Shown here: positions 46,158 through 53,468 of the stretch, piece by piece
Position numbering within the stretch: the first letter of the stretch is position 1
How the letters are laid out: every line of letters begins with the position of its first letter
Source: Clostridiales bacterium
GTDB lineage: Bacteria; Bacillota; Clostridia; Christensenellales; CAG-917
Assembly: GCA_022009995.1 (NCBI GenBank)
Contig: CP091734.1
Coordinates: forward strand, 1,302,001-1,366,000
Direction: 5' to 3'
DNA length: 64,000 nucleotides
Translations under genes and position numbers: made by a program
The notes under the pieces: model-generated
Told to the model about the DNA's origin: nothing
Databases searched by the model: none
The model's input: the letters and a program-made list of their open reading frames with translations, nothing else

Positions 46158-46961
46158 TTAACCGAATCTTCCCGTGATGTAATTTTCGGTGCGGATATCT
46201 TTCGGCGCGCCGAAAAGCGTTTCGGTGTCGGCGTATTCCACAAGTTCTCCAAGCAGGAAAAACGCGGTATTGTCGGCAATTCTCGTGGCTTGTCCCATAT
46301 TGTGCGTTACAATTATTATCGTAAGTTCCTTTTTGAGTTCTTCGCAAAGTTCCTCGATTTTCCCGGTCGAGATGGGATCGAGCGCGGACGTCGGTTCGTC
46401 CATAAGAAGAATTTCGGGCGAGGCGGCAAGGGCGCGGGCGATGCAAAGTCGTTGTTGCTGACCGCCGCTTAATCCGAGCGCGCTTTTTTTCAGGCGGTCT
46501 TTCACTTCGTCCCAGATGCTTGCTTTTCTCAATGACGTTTCCACGATTTCGTCAAGTTCCGCTTTCTTTTTAATTCCGAAAGTGCGGGGCGCGAACGCGA
46601 TGTTGTCGTAAACGCTCATCTGGAACGGATTGGGTTTCTGAAATACCATACCGACGTTTTTTCTTAAAAGGTTCACGTCAGTGGACTTGTCGTAAATGTT
46701 CAGACTGCCGATTTTGAACTCGCCGCTGATTTTGCAATCTTCGATAAGGTCATTCATTCGGTTGAAACATTTAAGGAAAGTCGATTTTCCGCACCCCGAC
46801 GGACCTATGAAAGCCGTCACGTTCTTTTCGGGAATGACGACGTTTATGTCCTTTAAGGCGTGGAAGTCGCCGTAATATAAATTACAATTTTTCACGCTGA
46901 TGTCGTTTGAAACAGCGTTATTTCCAGTTATTTTGTTTTTTATTTGGATTTCGTTGTTCAT
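46158..46961 (-). CDS. pstB: Phosphate ABC transporter ATP-binding protein PstB
   Basis: 267 aa ATPase of the Pst high-affinity phosphate importer. Walker A GPSGCGKSTFLKCFNRMND (about 53), Q-loop MVFQKPNPFQMSVYDNIAF, signature LGLSGGQQQRLCIARALA (about 163), Walker B ILLMDEPTSALDP (about 184) and the switch His in IIVTHNMGQATRIAD. FQKPNPF and NRMND are PstB-specific. Its start overlaps pstA by 4 bp. Confidence 0.97.
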   Translation of the reverse strand: MNNEIQIKNKITGNNAVSNDISVKNCNLYYGDFHALKDINVVIPEKNVTAFIGPSGCGKSTFLKCFNRMNDLIEDCKISGEFKIGSLNIYDKSTDVNLLRKNVGMVFQKPNPFQMSVYDNIAFAPRTFGIKKKAELDEIVETSLRKASIWDEVKDRLKKSALGLSGGQQQRLCIARALAASPEILLMDEPTSALDPISTGKIEELCEELKKELTIIIVTHNMGQATRIADNTAFFLLGELVEYADTETLFGAPKDIRTENYITGRFG

Positions 46962-47803
46962 TTTGCTTCTCCCATGGACTTTCTGATAAGACTTCCCGCG
47001 CCCGTTGCGATAAGGTTTATTGCGATGACGAGTATCAGTAACACGACTGCGGTTGCCGCCGCGGCGTCGGGATATCCGTGACTTGAAAAGTAGTATATGT
47101 CAAGGGCAAGGCTCGTGCCGGGCGAGAGCGCCGATTCGGGAATTTTGTTGGCCACCATTCCGATTGTTAAAATCAGCACCGCGCTTTCGGAAATCACGCG
47201 TCCGATCGCAAGGATAATTGCCGTTACGATTCCGCTTGACGCCGACGGCAGCACGACTTTGAAAATCGTTGCGACCTTGCTTGCGCCGAGTGCGTACGCG
47301 CCTTCTCTGAGACTCATCGGCACCGCGATAAGGCTTTCTTCGGTCTGGCGGACGATGACGGGAAGTATCATAATCGCAATCGTCATGCCGCCGCCGAGAA
47401 TGGTGTATCCCATTTTAAGCGTTACGACAAAGATAAGATATCCGAACAAGCCGTAAACAATCGACGGAATCCCCGCAAGAGTTTCGGTCGCGACGCGGAT
47501 AATCTTCACGAGTTTTCCTTTGTTTTGCATATATTCGACAAGGAAAATCGCGCTGCCTACGCCCAAAGGTATGGAGATTGCCGACGCAATAAGAATGATT
47601 TCAATCGTGCCGACAAGCGCGGGCAGTATCGAGGGGGAATTTGAATAATCGCCGAACAATAATTCGGAGTTAAGTTTTGAAACACCATTTATGAGAATGT
47701 AAAGCGTAACCGCGATAAGTGCCGCAACGGACACGACCGCGCATATTATCGAGATTATTTTCAGCACTTTGTAAAAGGCGATTATCGTTTGTCTTTTGTT
47801 CAT
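46958..47803 (-). CDS. pstA: Phosphate ABC transporter permease PstA
   Basis: 281 aa permease with six membrane helices. The ATPase-coupling loop is YALGASKVATIFKVVLPSAS (about 185), and the PstA stretches GIPSIVYGLFGYLIF and LILTIGMVANKIPES are conserved. Overlaps pstC and pstB by 4 bp each, indicating tight translational coupling. Confidence 0.95.
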   Translation of the reverse strand: MNKRQTIIAFYKVLKIISIICAVVSVAALIAVTLYILINGVSKLNSELLFGDYSNSPSILPALVGTIEIILIASAISIPLGVGSAIFLVEYMQNKGKLVKIIRVATETLAGIPSIVYGLFGYLIFVVTLKMGYTILGGGMTIAIMILPVIVRQTEESLIAVPMSLREGAYALGASKVATIFKVVLPSASSGIVTAIILAIGRVISESAVLILTIGMVANKIPESALSPGTSLALDIYYFSSHGYPDAAAATAVVLLILVIAINLIATGAGSLIRKSMGEAK

Positions 47804-48717
47804 TTTTCCACCGCTTTTTTAATTTTTTTGCGCTTTTTTTCACGTTTCTCGCCTTTAAGCAGGGCAAAACTTGTATTGAGCATTAAGGTAAAAACAAAGA
47901 GTACCACGCCCGTTGCGATAAGCGCGCTCAACGCGTCGCCCGAAAGCTCCATTGCGCCCATCGCGATATTGCCGGTCATTGTACGCACGCTCTGGAAAAT
48001 GTTTTTCGGCATTTCGGGGCTGCCGCCGATAACCATAATTACCGCCATCGTTTCGCCGAGCGCACGCCCGATCGACAATACGATTCCTGCAAATATTCCG
48101 CTTTTTGCCGCCGGCAAGACAACCTTGAAGATCGCTTGTTCTTTCGTCGCGCCGAGCGCCAAAGCGTTTTCGTAATACGCCGTATCAACGCTTCGAAGCG
48201 CGTCGTACGCAACGCTCACGATAGTCGGAAGAATCATTATAGCAAGCACAACAGACGCCGACGCTATGCCGTATCCGACGCCGTTATTCGACACGTAATC
48301 GCGCATAAACGGGACTATAAGCGTCATGCCGAACAATCCGTAAATGACCGACGGAATCCCCGCAAGCAGGTTTACCATTTGTTTAATCGGCGCGACTAGT
48401 TTTTTCGGTACGAATTTGTAAAGAGCGATTGCAGTGAATAATCCGATTGTCACGCCGATGATAACGGAAAGGGCGGTAACGTACAGGCTTGTTACGATCA
48501 TCGGGAATATTCCGTACTTCGGATTGTCTGCAAGCGGCGCCCATTCTTTCCCGAATATGAAATCTGAAAACCCGACTTTCGAAATAAGCGGAATCCCGCT
48601 TGTGAACAGGAATACCGTTATCGTAATAAGCGCACCTACGGAAAAAACTGCTGAAAGGAAAAAGATTCCTTTCATCAGCTTTTCTCTGGCGTTTATGAAT
48701 TTAAAAAATCTGCCCAT
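47800..48717 (-). CDS. pstC: Phosphate ABC transporter permease PstC
   Basis: 305 aa permease partner of PstA. The N-terminal helix and FIFGKEWAPLADNPKYGIFP segment are PstC hallmarks, followed by LAGIPSVIYGLFGMTLIVPF (about 120) and the coupling loop NALALGATKEQAIFKVVLPA (about 190). A lysine-rich cytoplasmic tail (KGEKREKKRKKIKKAVEK) ends the protein. One base separates it from pstS. Confidence 0.95.
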   Translation of the reverse strand: MGRFFKFINAREKLMKGIFFLSAVFSVGALITITVFLFTSGIPLISKVGFSDFIFGKEWAPLADNPKYGIFPMIVTSLYVTALSVIIGVTIGLFTAIALYKFVPKKLVAPIKQMVNLLAGIPSVIYGLFGMTLIVPFMRDYVSNNGVGYGIASASVVLAIMILPTIVSVAYDALRSVDTAYYENALALGATKEQAIFKVVLPAAKSGIFAGIVLSIGRALGETMAVIMVIGGSPEMPKNIFQSVRTMTGNIAMGAMELSGDALSALIATGVVLFVFTLMLNTSFALLKGEKREKKRKKIKKAVEK

Positions 48718-48718
48718 A

Positions 48719-49609
48719 TCAGTTTGCGGACGCTTGTTTCCAGGTTTTCACCGCATTTTCGCCGGCATCGACGTTGTAAATGTTTTTAAGCGTTGCAAGC
48801 GATACGTTTTCAATGGGATTTGCACTGTTTACGATGATTGCAATACCGTCCATGCAGACTTCGTAATACGTGCAACCTTCGGCTTTTGCGGGTTTGAAGA
48901 CTTCCGAAATCATACCGAAATCGACAACTCCGTTCTTCGCGTCGTTATAGCCCTGGCTGGAACCCGTGCCGCCGACGTTGATGCTTACGCCGCCCTGAAT
49001 CTGCTCAAACTTTTTCGCAAGTTTTTCCATAAGCGGGGTAAGGGAAGTGCTGCCCGTGATGTTAATCGTGCCCGACAGACCTTGTTGAATCTGATATGCG
49101 GCGGTGTCGTCGTGAGATACTACGTAGCCTTCGTTTGTGATAATCGTCTGAGCATCGCTGCTTTTAATAAAGTCGAAAAACGCTTTGTTAAGACCGCTTT
49201 GTACGTTTTCTTCTTTATATACGACGTTAAGAGGACGGGCAAGACGATATGCGCCCGATTTGATGTTTTCGACCGTCGGCGCTACGCCGTCTACTTTGAT
49301 TTTTTTGACGTCGTCGGTAACGAATCCGAGGCTGTCGTATCCGATTGCAAGGGGATTGCCTTTGACTTCCGCCATGATTGCGTCGGTCGAGCTTAATACG
49401 ATTGCACCCGATACGTCCTTTTTGCCTTTAAGTCCCAGAAACTCCATTATTGCCGACTTTGTGCCGCTGCCGTCGGTACGCGTTACGACGCTGATGTTTT
49501 TGTTTTCGTCGAATTTGCCTGTCTTATTGCATGCACACAGGCACGTCAGAAGCGTTGCCGTCATAAGCAAGCACGATATTATCAATACGATTTTCATTTT
49601 CTTTTTCAT
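48719..49609 (-). CDS. pstS: Phosphate-binding lipoprotein PstS, circularly permuted order
   Basis: 296 aa substrate-binding lipoprotein of the Pst importer. A lipobox LTCLCACN (about residues 21-28) gives lipid anchoring. The phosphate-binding loops are inverted relative to canonical PstS: the RTDGSGTKSA loop, VSLG-type YDSLGFVTDDVKKIKVDGVA and ITNEGYV, normally in the C-terminal half, come first (about residues 44-160); the ITGSTSLTPLMEKLAKKFEQ loop, GGTGSSQGYNDAKNGVVDFG and MDGIAIIVNSANPIENVSL, normally N-terminal, come last (about 178-275). The protein ends in NIYNVDAGENAVKTWK, where the GSGT half would begin in a normal PstS. I recall related layouts in other Clostridia. Confidence 0.93.
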   Translation of the reverse strand: MKKKMKIVLIISCLLMTATLLTCLCACNKTGKFDENKNISVVTRTDGSGTKSAIMEFLGLKGKKDVSGAIVLSSTDAIMAEVKGNPLAIGYDSLGFVTDDVKKIKVDGVAPTVENIKSGAYRLARPLNVVYKEENVQSGLNKAFFDFIKSSDAQTIITNEGYVVSHDDTAAYQIQQGLSGTINITGSTSLTPLMEKLAKKFEQIQGGVSINVGGTGSSQGYNDAKNGVVDFGMISEVFKPAKAEGCTYYEVCMDGIAIIVNSANPIENVSLATLKNIYNVDAGENAVKTWKQASAN

Positions 49610-49679
49610 AAATTGTCTCCTTTTTATTGATTACGCCTTCATTGTAGGCAATGTGGGAAAAAGAAAAAAGTATGTTTCG

Positions 49680-49715
49680 GTAACGAAAACGTAAAGTTTT
49701 TGTAAAGTCGTAAAG
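49680..49715 (-). promoter_or_regulatory. Pho boxes upstream of pstS
   Basis: On the minus strand CTTTAC occurs at 49715, 49707 and 49696 and CGTTAC at 49685; the last three are spaced exactly 11 bp, the helical-repeat pattern of PhoB/PhoP direct repeats (TT-A-C-type). The nearest -10-like TACAAT is at 49646-49641. Confidence 0.75.
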
Positions 49716-49802
49716 CCTTGTCGATAATTGACTTTTAATTTGTTTTACTTTGAATATTTATTGTGATAAAATATAAATAATCATTATTTTAGGAGCGTTT
49801 TT

Positions 49803-51166
49803 ATGTATTCCACATACGAAAGAAAAAATATTTATAAATCGGCTGACGAAAATACCTTAAATGCGATTTTCGATTATTCCGAGGGCTACAAACGTTTTCT
49901 CGACAACGGCAAGACCGAAAGGGAAACCGTCGAATATACCGTCGAAATGCTGAAAAAAGCGGGCTATAAGGAATATAAACTCGGCGACAAAATCAATCCG
50001 CACGACAAACTTTATTTCAATAACCGCGGCAAAGCGTTATTCATCGTGAAAGCGGGCAGCGCTGAAAAAATCAAAGAGGGCGTGAGAATTCTCGTCGCGC
50101 ACGTCGACAGCCCCCGTCTTGACCTGAAACAGGTCCCCCTTTACGAAAAGAGTGAACTTGCCTTTTTGAAAACGCATTATTACGGCGGCATCAAAAAGTA
50201 TCAATGGCTCACGATTCCTCTTGCGTTGCACGGCGTCGTAGTGAAAGCGGACGGCACGAAAATCAACATTAAAATCGGCGAAAAGGATACGGATCCCGTG
50301 TTTTATATCACCGACCTTCTGCCGCACCTTTCGCAGGAGCAGGTCAAAAAGACAATCGGCGAAGGCTTTGACGCGGAAAATATGAATCTTGTTGTCGGCG
50401 GCTTATCCCTTTCCGGCGAAGACAAAGACGCCGTAAAGAAAAACGTTCTTTCAATCCTTATGAAAGAGTACGGAATGAGCGAGGAAGACTTTTTGTCTGC
50501 GGAACTCGAAGTCGTGCCTGCATTGAAGGCTCGCGACGTCGGTTTCGACAGGGCGTTCGTCGCTGGATACGGTCACGACGACAGAGTTTGTGCTTATCCC
50601 GAAATCACCGCAACCCTCGACACCGCAACCGACAGAACGGTTATGACGATCCTTGCCGACAGGAAGAAATCGGCTCGGAAGGCACGTCGGGAATGCAGTG
50701 CGTGATTATCACCGACATTCTGGACGAAATCGCCAAAAACTTCGGCGTATTGCCGTCGGTACTTCGCGAAAACTCGCTTTGTCTTTCGGCGGACGTCACC
50801 GCAGGCTTCGATCCCGACTTCGCGTCCTGCTTTGAAGACAACAACGCAAGTTTCGTGAATAAGGGCGTCGCGATGTGCAAGTTCACCGGCGCACGCGGCA
50901 AATCGGGCAGCAACGACGCGTCTTGCGAATTCGTAGGATATGTCCGAAAACTTTTTAACGAAAACGGCGTAATCTGGCAAACCGCGGAACTCGGCAGGGT
51001 GGACCTCGGCGGTGGCGGAACCGTTGCGAAATACATCGCCAAAAACAATATCGAAACCGTCGACGTCGGCGTACCCGTGCTTTCGATGCACGCGCCTTAC
51101 GAACTCATAAGCAAAGCGGACATTTATTCGGCGCACCTTGCCTTCTCGGCATTCATCAAAGACTAA
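49803..51166 (+). CDS. Aspartyl aminopeptidase (M18), frameshifted
   Basis: About 454 aa family M18 metallo-aminopeptidase releasing N-terminal acidic residues. Metal site and core: VRILVAHVDSPRLDLKQVPL (about 95), HYYGGIKKYQW, GYGHDDRVCAYPEI (about 260), ADKEEIGSEGTSGMQ (about 287) and MHAPYELISKADIY (about 430). The frame is lost near 50663 where GACAAGG has become GACAGG. AGGAG precedes the ATG. Single-gene unit with a strong terminator. Confidence 0.93.
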
Positions 51167-51180
51167 ATTGTTTACCACAC

Positions 51181-51208
51181 AAGGACGGCTTCATCGCCGT
51201 CCTTTTTT
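51181..51208 (+). terminator. Terminator after the M18 peptidase
   Basis: A 9-bp perfect stem AAGGACGGC/GCCGTCCTT, loop TTCATC, then six T's. Confidence 0.9.
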
Positions 51209-51275
51209 ATGCGACGAATTCGGTACATTCGATGATATATTATGTAAAAATAGAAAAAAATGAAGGATATAAATT

Positions 51276-52181
51276 ATGATTAATGATAATTTTTTTGATG
51301 TAAGATTAAGGGGAAAAAAATACGATAAAATTGCCGAAGAAAAATTCGGAAGTAAATTTCATTTTTACTCTTTGCAGGATAAAGAAGAATTCGAGGAATA
51401 TGACAAAAATCTGAAAATTTTCAAATATTTATTCTCGCTCGGCGACGAAGCACGCATATATTTATGGAATACTATTGCCAGTGCTTTCTATTTTGATGAT
51501 ATATATAAAAATATTGAACGGAACGATTTAACAAAAGAAGAATTTGCTTTTTTTGAAAACATTAATAATACATTCAAAGAACTAAAAACTAAATATAACG
51601 AAATTTACAACGGGGTAATCAACATTAACGGTGCTTTTGAAACCGAAAGACTAATATTAAAACCGTGCGACGAATCTTCAAATAACATAATGAGGGAGTA
51701 TTGTAAAAAAAATCTAAATCAATTTAAAGATTTGTATAAAATCGATAATTATAACGAAAATAAATTACCGGTTGGCGTCGGTTGCAGTTCAAAACTAAAA
51801 TTCTCAATATTTTTGAAAGACTCAAACGAACTTATCGGTACGATCGATCTGGACGATTGTCTTTGCAAAGTAAAATACGCATTGGAAGTTTTTATATTCG
51901 ATAAATTCAGGGGAAAAGGGTATGCGACCGAAGCGTCAAAAGCGATTATTAACAAAGCGATGAAAAAAGAGTTATACTTCCTTGATGATACGATAAGACA
52001 CTATGTATATGAAAAAGTCGCGCTTGATATAAAGTGTATCGAAGTCTACGTCGACGAAACCAACGTCGCGGCAAACAAAGTTCTTGAAAAATGCGGATTC
52101 AAACTTGTCGGCAAGAACTATTACGCGCGTCATTACAAAAACGCTTATTTTAACGACAATATTTATTGTTATTTTATTTGA
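51276..52181 (+). CDS. GNAT acetyltransferase with unknown N-terminal domain
   Basis: 301 aa. Residues 120-300 form a RimJ/RimL-type GNAT fold: FETERLILKPCDES (about 120), LIGTIDLDDC, the acetyl-CoA loop FDKFRGKGYATEAS (about 210) and IKCIEVYVDETNVAANKVLE followed by KCGFKLVG. The first 110 residues (helical, Asn/Lys/Phe-rich) match no domain I know. The gene is visibly richer in A/T and in AAA, AAT and TTA codons than its neighbours and sits beside two tRNA genes, suggesting recent acquisition. GAAGGA precedes the ATG. Acetylated target unknown. Confidence 0.8.
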   Translation: MINDNFFDVRLRGKKYDKIAEEKFGSKFHFYSLQDKEEFEEYDKNLKIFKYLFSLGDEARIYLWNTIASAFYFDDIYKNIERNDLTKEEFAFFENINNTFKELKTKYNEIYNGVININGAFETERLILKPCDESSNNIMREYCKKNLNQFKDLYKIDNYNENKLPVGVGCSSKLKFSIFLKDSNELIGTIDLDDCLCKVKYALEVFIFDKFRGKGYATEASKAIINKAMKKELYFLDDTIRHYVYEKVALDIKCIEVYVDETNVAANKVLEKCGFKLVGKNYYARHYKNAYFNDNIYCYFI

Positions 52182-52200
52182 GCAAGGTATTTCACAAAAA

Positions 52201-52234
52201 AAGAAACACAAGAAATCTTGTGTTTCTTTTTTTT
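52201..52234 (+). terminator. Terminator between the acetyltransferase and tRNA-Ala
   Basis: A 12-bp perfect stem AAGAAACACAAG/CTTGTGTTTCTT, loop AAAT, then a T run. On minus it begins right after the CCA of tRNA-Ala and is followed by T's, so it serves both convergent genes. Confidence 0.88.
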
Positions 52235-52309
52235 GGTGGAGATAACGAGATTCGAACTCGTGACCTATGCGTTGCGAACGCATCGCTCTACCAACTGAGC
52301 CATACCCCC
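52234..52309 (-). tRNA. tRNA-Ala (CGC)
   Basis: A 76-nt cloverleaf with encoded CCA. Acceptor GGGGGTA pairs with TATCTCC including G3-U70, the alanine identity pair. D arm GCTC/GAGC, anticodon stem ATGCG/CGCAT with loop TTCGCAA (anticodon CGC, reads GCG), T arm CGAGTTCGAATCTCG. Confidence 0.95.
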
Positions 52310-52377
52310 ACGGGCGATTTACAAATAGCATTATAATAAATACTCAAAAAAAATGCAAGCATAATTACATAAATCGT

Positions 52378-52406
52378 TTTACAAATTTTAATTGTTATGA
52401 TAGAAT
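52378..52406 (+). promoter_or_regulatory. Promoter of tRNA-Val
   Basis: TTTACA (52378-52383), a 17-bp spacer and TAGAAT (52401-52406), about a dozen bases before the mature 5' end. Confidence 0.65.
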
Positions 52407-52417
52407 ATTCTTCACTT

Positions 52418-52493
52418 GGAGGCATGGCTCAGCTGGTAGAGCATTCGCTTCACATGCGAGGGGTCACAGGTTCGAGTCCTGTTGTCTCCACCA
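52418..52493 (+). tRNA. tRNA-Val (CAC)
   Basis: A 76-nt cloverleaf with encoded CCA. Acceptor GGAGGCA/TGTCTCC, D arm GCTC/GAGC, anticodon stem TTCGC/GCGAG with loop TTCACAT (anticodon CAC, reads GTG), T arm ACAGG/CCTGT with loop TTCGAGT. Confidence 0.95.
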
Positions 52494-52826
52494 AAATAAA
52501 AGCCCATCAGTCGTGATGGGCTTTTATTTTGGTAAAAACAACTTGCGGGCGAGAACCCGAAAACTTGTTTTCGGCGTTCGGCGGTTGCTTGCAACCGCTT
52601 GCGTTATGCACCGTGTATATCGTAGCAGACACTTTGTGTCGCTGCGCTGTTTATTTTTATACTTCACTATGCAGAGCAGCCCCTGTTGTCTTTTTTTTAT
52701 ACAACGGACTCGAATGGCGATTACATCGCCTTTGCGCAATGTTTGCGCAACCTGTGACCAAGGTCACACTGCACGCGAGTGACCTTTGGTAACAATCGCT
52801 GTTGACGAGTCCTATTGTCTCCACCA
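52473..52826. repeat. tRNA-end direct repeats enclosing a hairpin array
   Basis: The last 21 nt of tRNA-Val (52473-52493) recur with one mismatch at 52806-52826. Between them lie at least seven short perfect inverted repeats: CCGAAAAC/GTTTTCGG (52557-52574), GCGGTTGC/GCAACCGC (52581-52598), GACAC/GTGTC (52628-52640), GGCGAT/ATCGCC (52716-52730), TTGCGCAA twice (52732-52750) and TGTGACC/GGTCACA (52753-52768), mostly with 2-3 nt loops. Weaker pieces of the tRNA end appear at 52682-52691 (direct) and 52702-52714 (inverted). I see no credible gene in 52533-52854. It may be an att-like scar of a small element or a non-coding mobile repeat. Confidence 0.6.
52491..52532 (+). terminator. Long hairpin after tRNA-Val
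   Basis: A 19-bp perfect stem with tetraloop GTCG. It includes the tRNA's own terminal CCA (52491-52493, paired with TGG at 52530-52532) and contains the TTTTATTTT run, so it should terminate transcription. Confidence 0.8.
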
Positions 52827-52854
52827 ACGCCAAACTAAAAAGAACATATTTTAT

Positions 52855-53256
52855 ATGAATCGTTGCGAATTTGAAAGTTTTGTATTAGATAACTATAACG
52901 CTTGCGCTGATTTCCCGTGGTATATTTACCCAAATTTCGAGGTGTTTCGCCACGCAAACAGCAAAAAGTGGTTTGCCGTCGTCATGGACGTGCCGAAATT
53001 CAGACTTGGTCTTGACGGTGAGGAACTTATTGACGTCGTGAATTTGAAGTGCGACTCGGTTCTTGTCGGCTCGCTCCTGTGCGAAAGCGGATTTTTCCCC
53101 GCCTACCACATGTCAAAGGGCAGTTGGATAACGGTTGCGCTTGACGGCACCGTCCCCGACGACAAAATCAAAATGCTACTTGATATGAGTTATCACCTCA
53201 CCGATAAAATAAATAAACCAAAAATTCAACGCAAGAAAAAAGAACTGTTAGGATAA
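52855..53256 (+). CDS. MmcQ/YjbR-family protein
   Basis: 133 aa small cytoplasmic protein of the MmcQ/YjbR family (CyaY-like fold, sometimes annotated DNA-binding). Conserved pattern: PNFEVFRHANSKKWFAVVMD, NLKCDS, GFFPAYHMSKGSWITVALDG and LLDMSYHLT. The ATG at 52855 is chosen because the longer frame would start in the tRNA-derived repeat. No ribosome-binding site is seen. Function unknown in general. Confidence 0.85.
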   Translation: MNRCEFESFVLDNYNACADFPWYIYPNFEVFRHANSKKWFAVVMDVPKFRLGLDGEELIDVVNLKCDSVLVGSLLCESGFFPAYHMSKGSWITVALDGTVPDDKIKMLLDMSYHLTDKINKPKIQRKKKELLG

Positions 53257-53271
53257 TAATTAAGCGCAAAC

Positions 53272-53305
53272 AAAAAACGCACAACCGATTTGGTGTGCGT
53301 TTTTA
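53272..53305 (+). terminator. Terminator after the MmcQ-like gene
   Basis: A stem AAACGCAC/GTGCGTTT extended by ACC/GGT past one bulged A, loop GATTT, then T's. Confidence 0.75.
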
Positions 53306-53468
53306 TATGGTCGGGTTCAAAATTTCGGGTTTTCCACCAATGACACGGTTCGGTTTTTTGTTTGATTTTTGAAACTTTGCGGAAATTTTACAAAAGATAA
53401 ATCGGCAAGTAGGTTTTTGTTGCTTGTGTCAAAACAAATGATATGATATTATTAATATATCTTTTTGT

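Noticed and set aside
52267..52782. Open frames across the tRNAs and hairpin array on both strands
   Set aside because: They translate tRNA genes and inverted repeats, have no domain and no ribosome-binding site; chance frames in a non-coding region.
53306..53468. A regulatory RNA upstream of the GPH symporter
   Set aside because: Only a weak promoter candidate (TTGTGT-17-TATTAT) is visible and no stable hairpin was found, so nothing was annotated.
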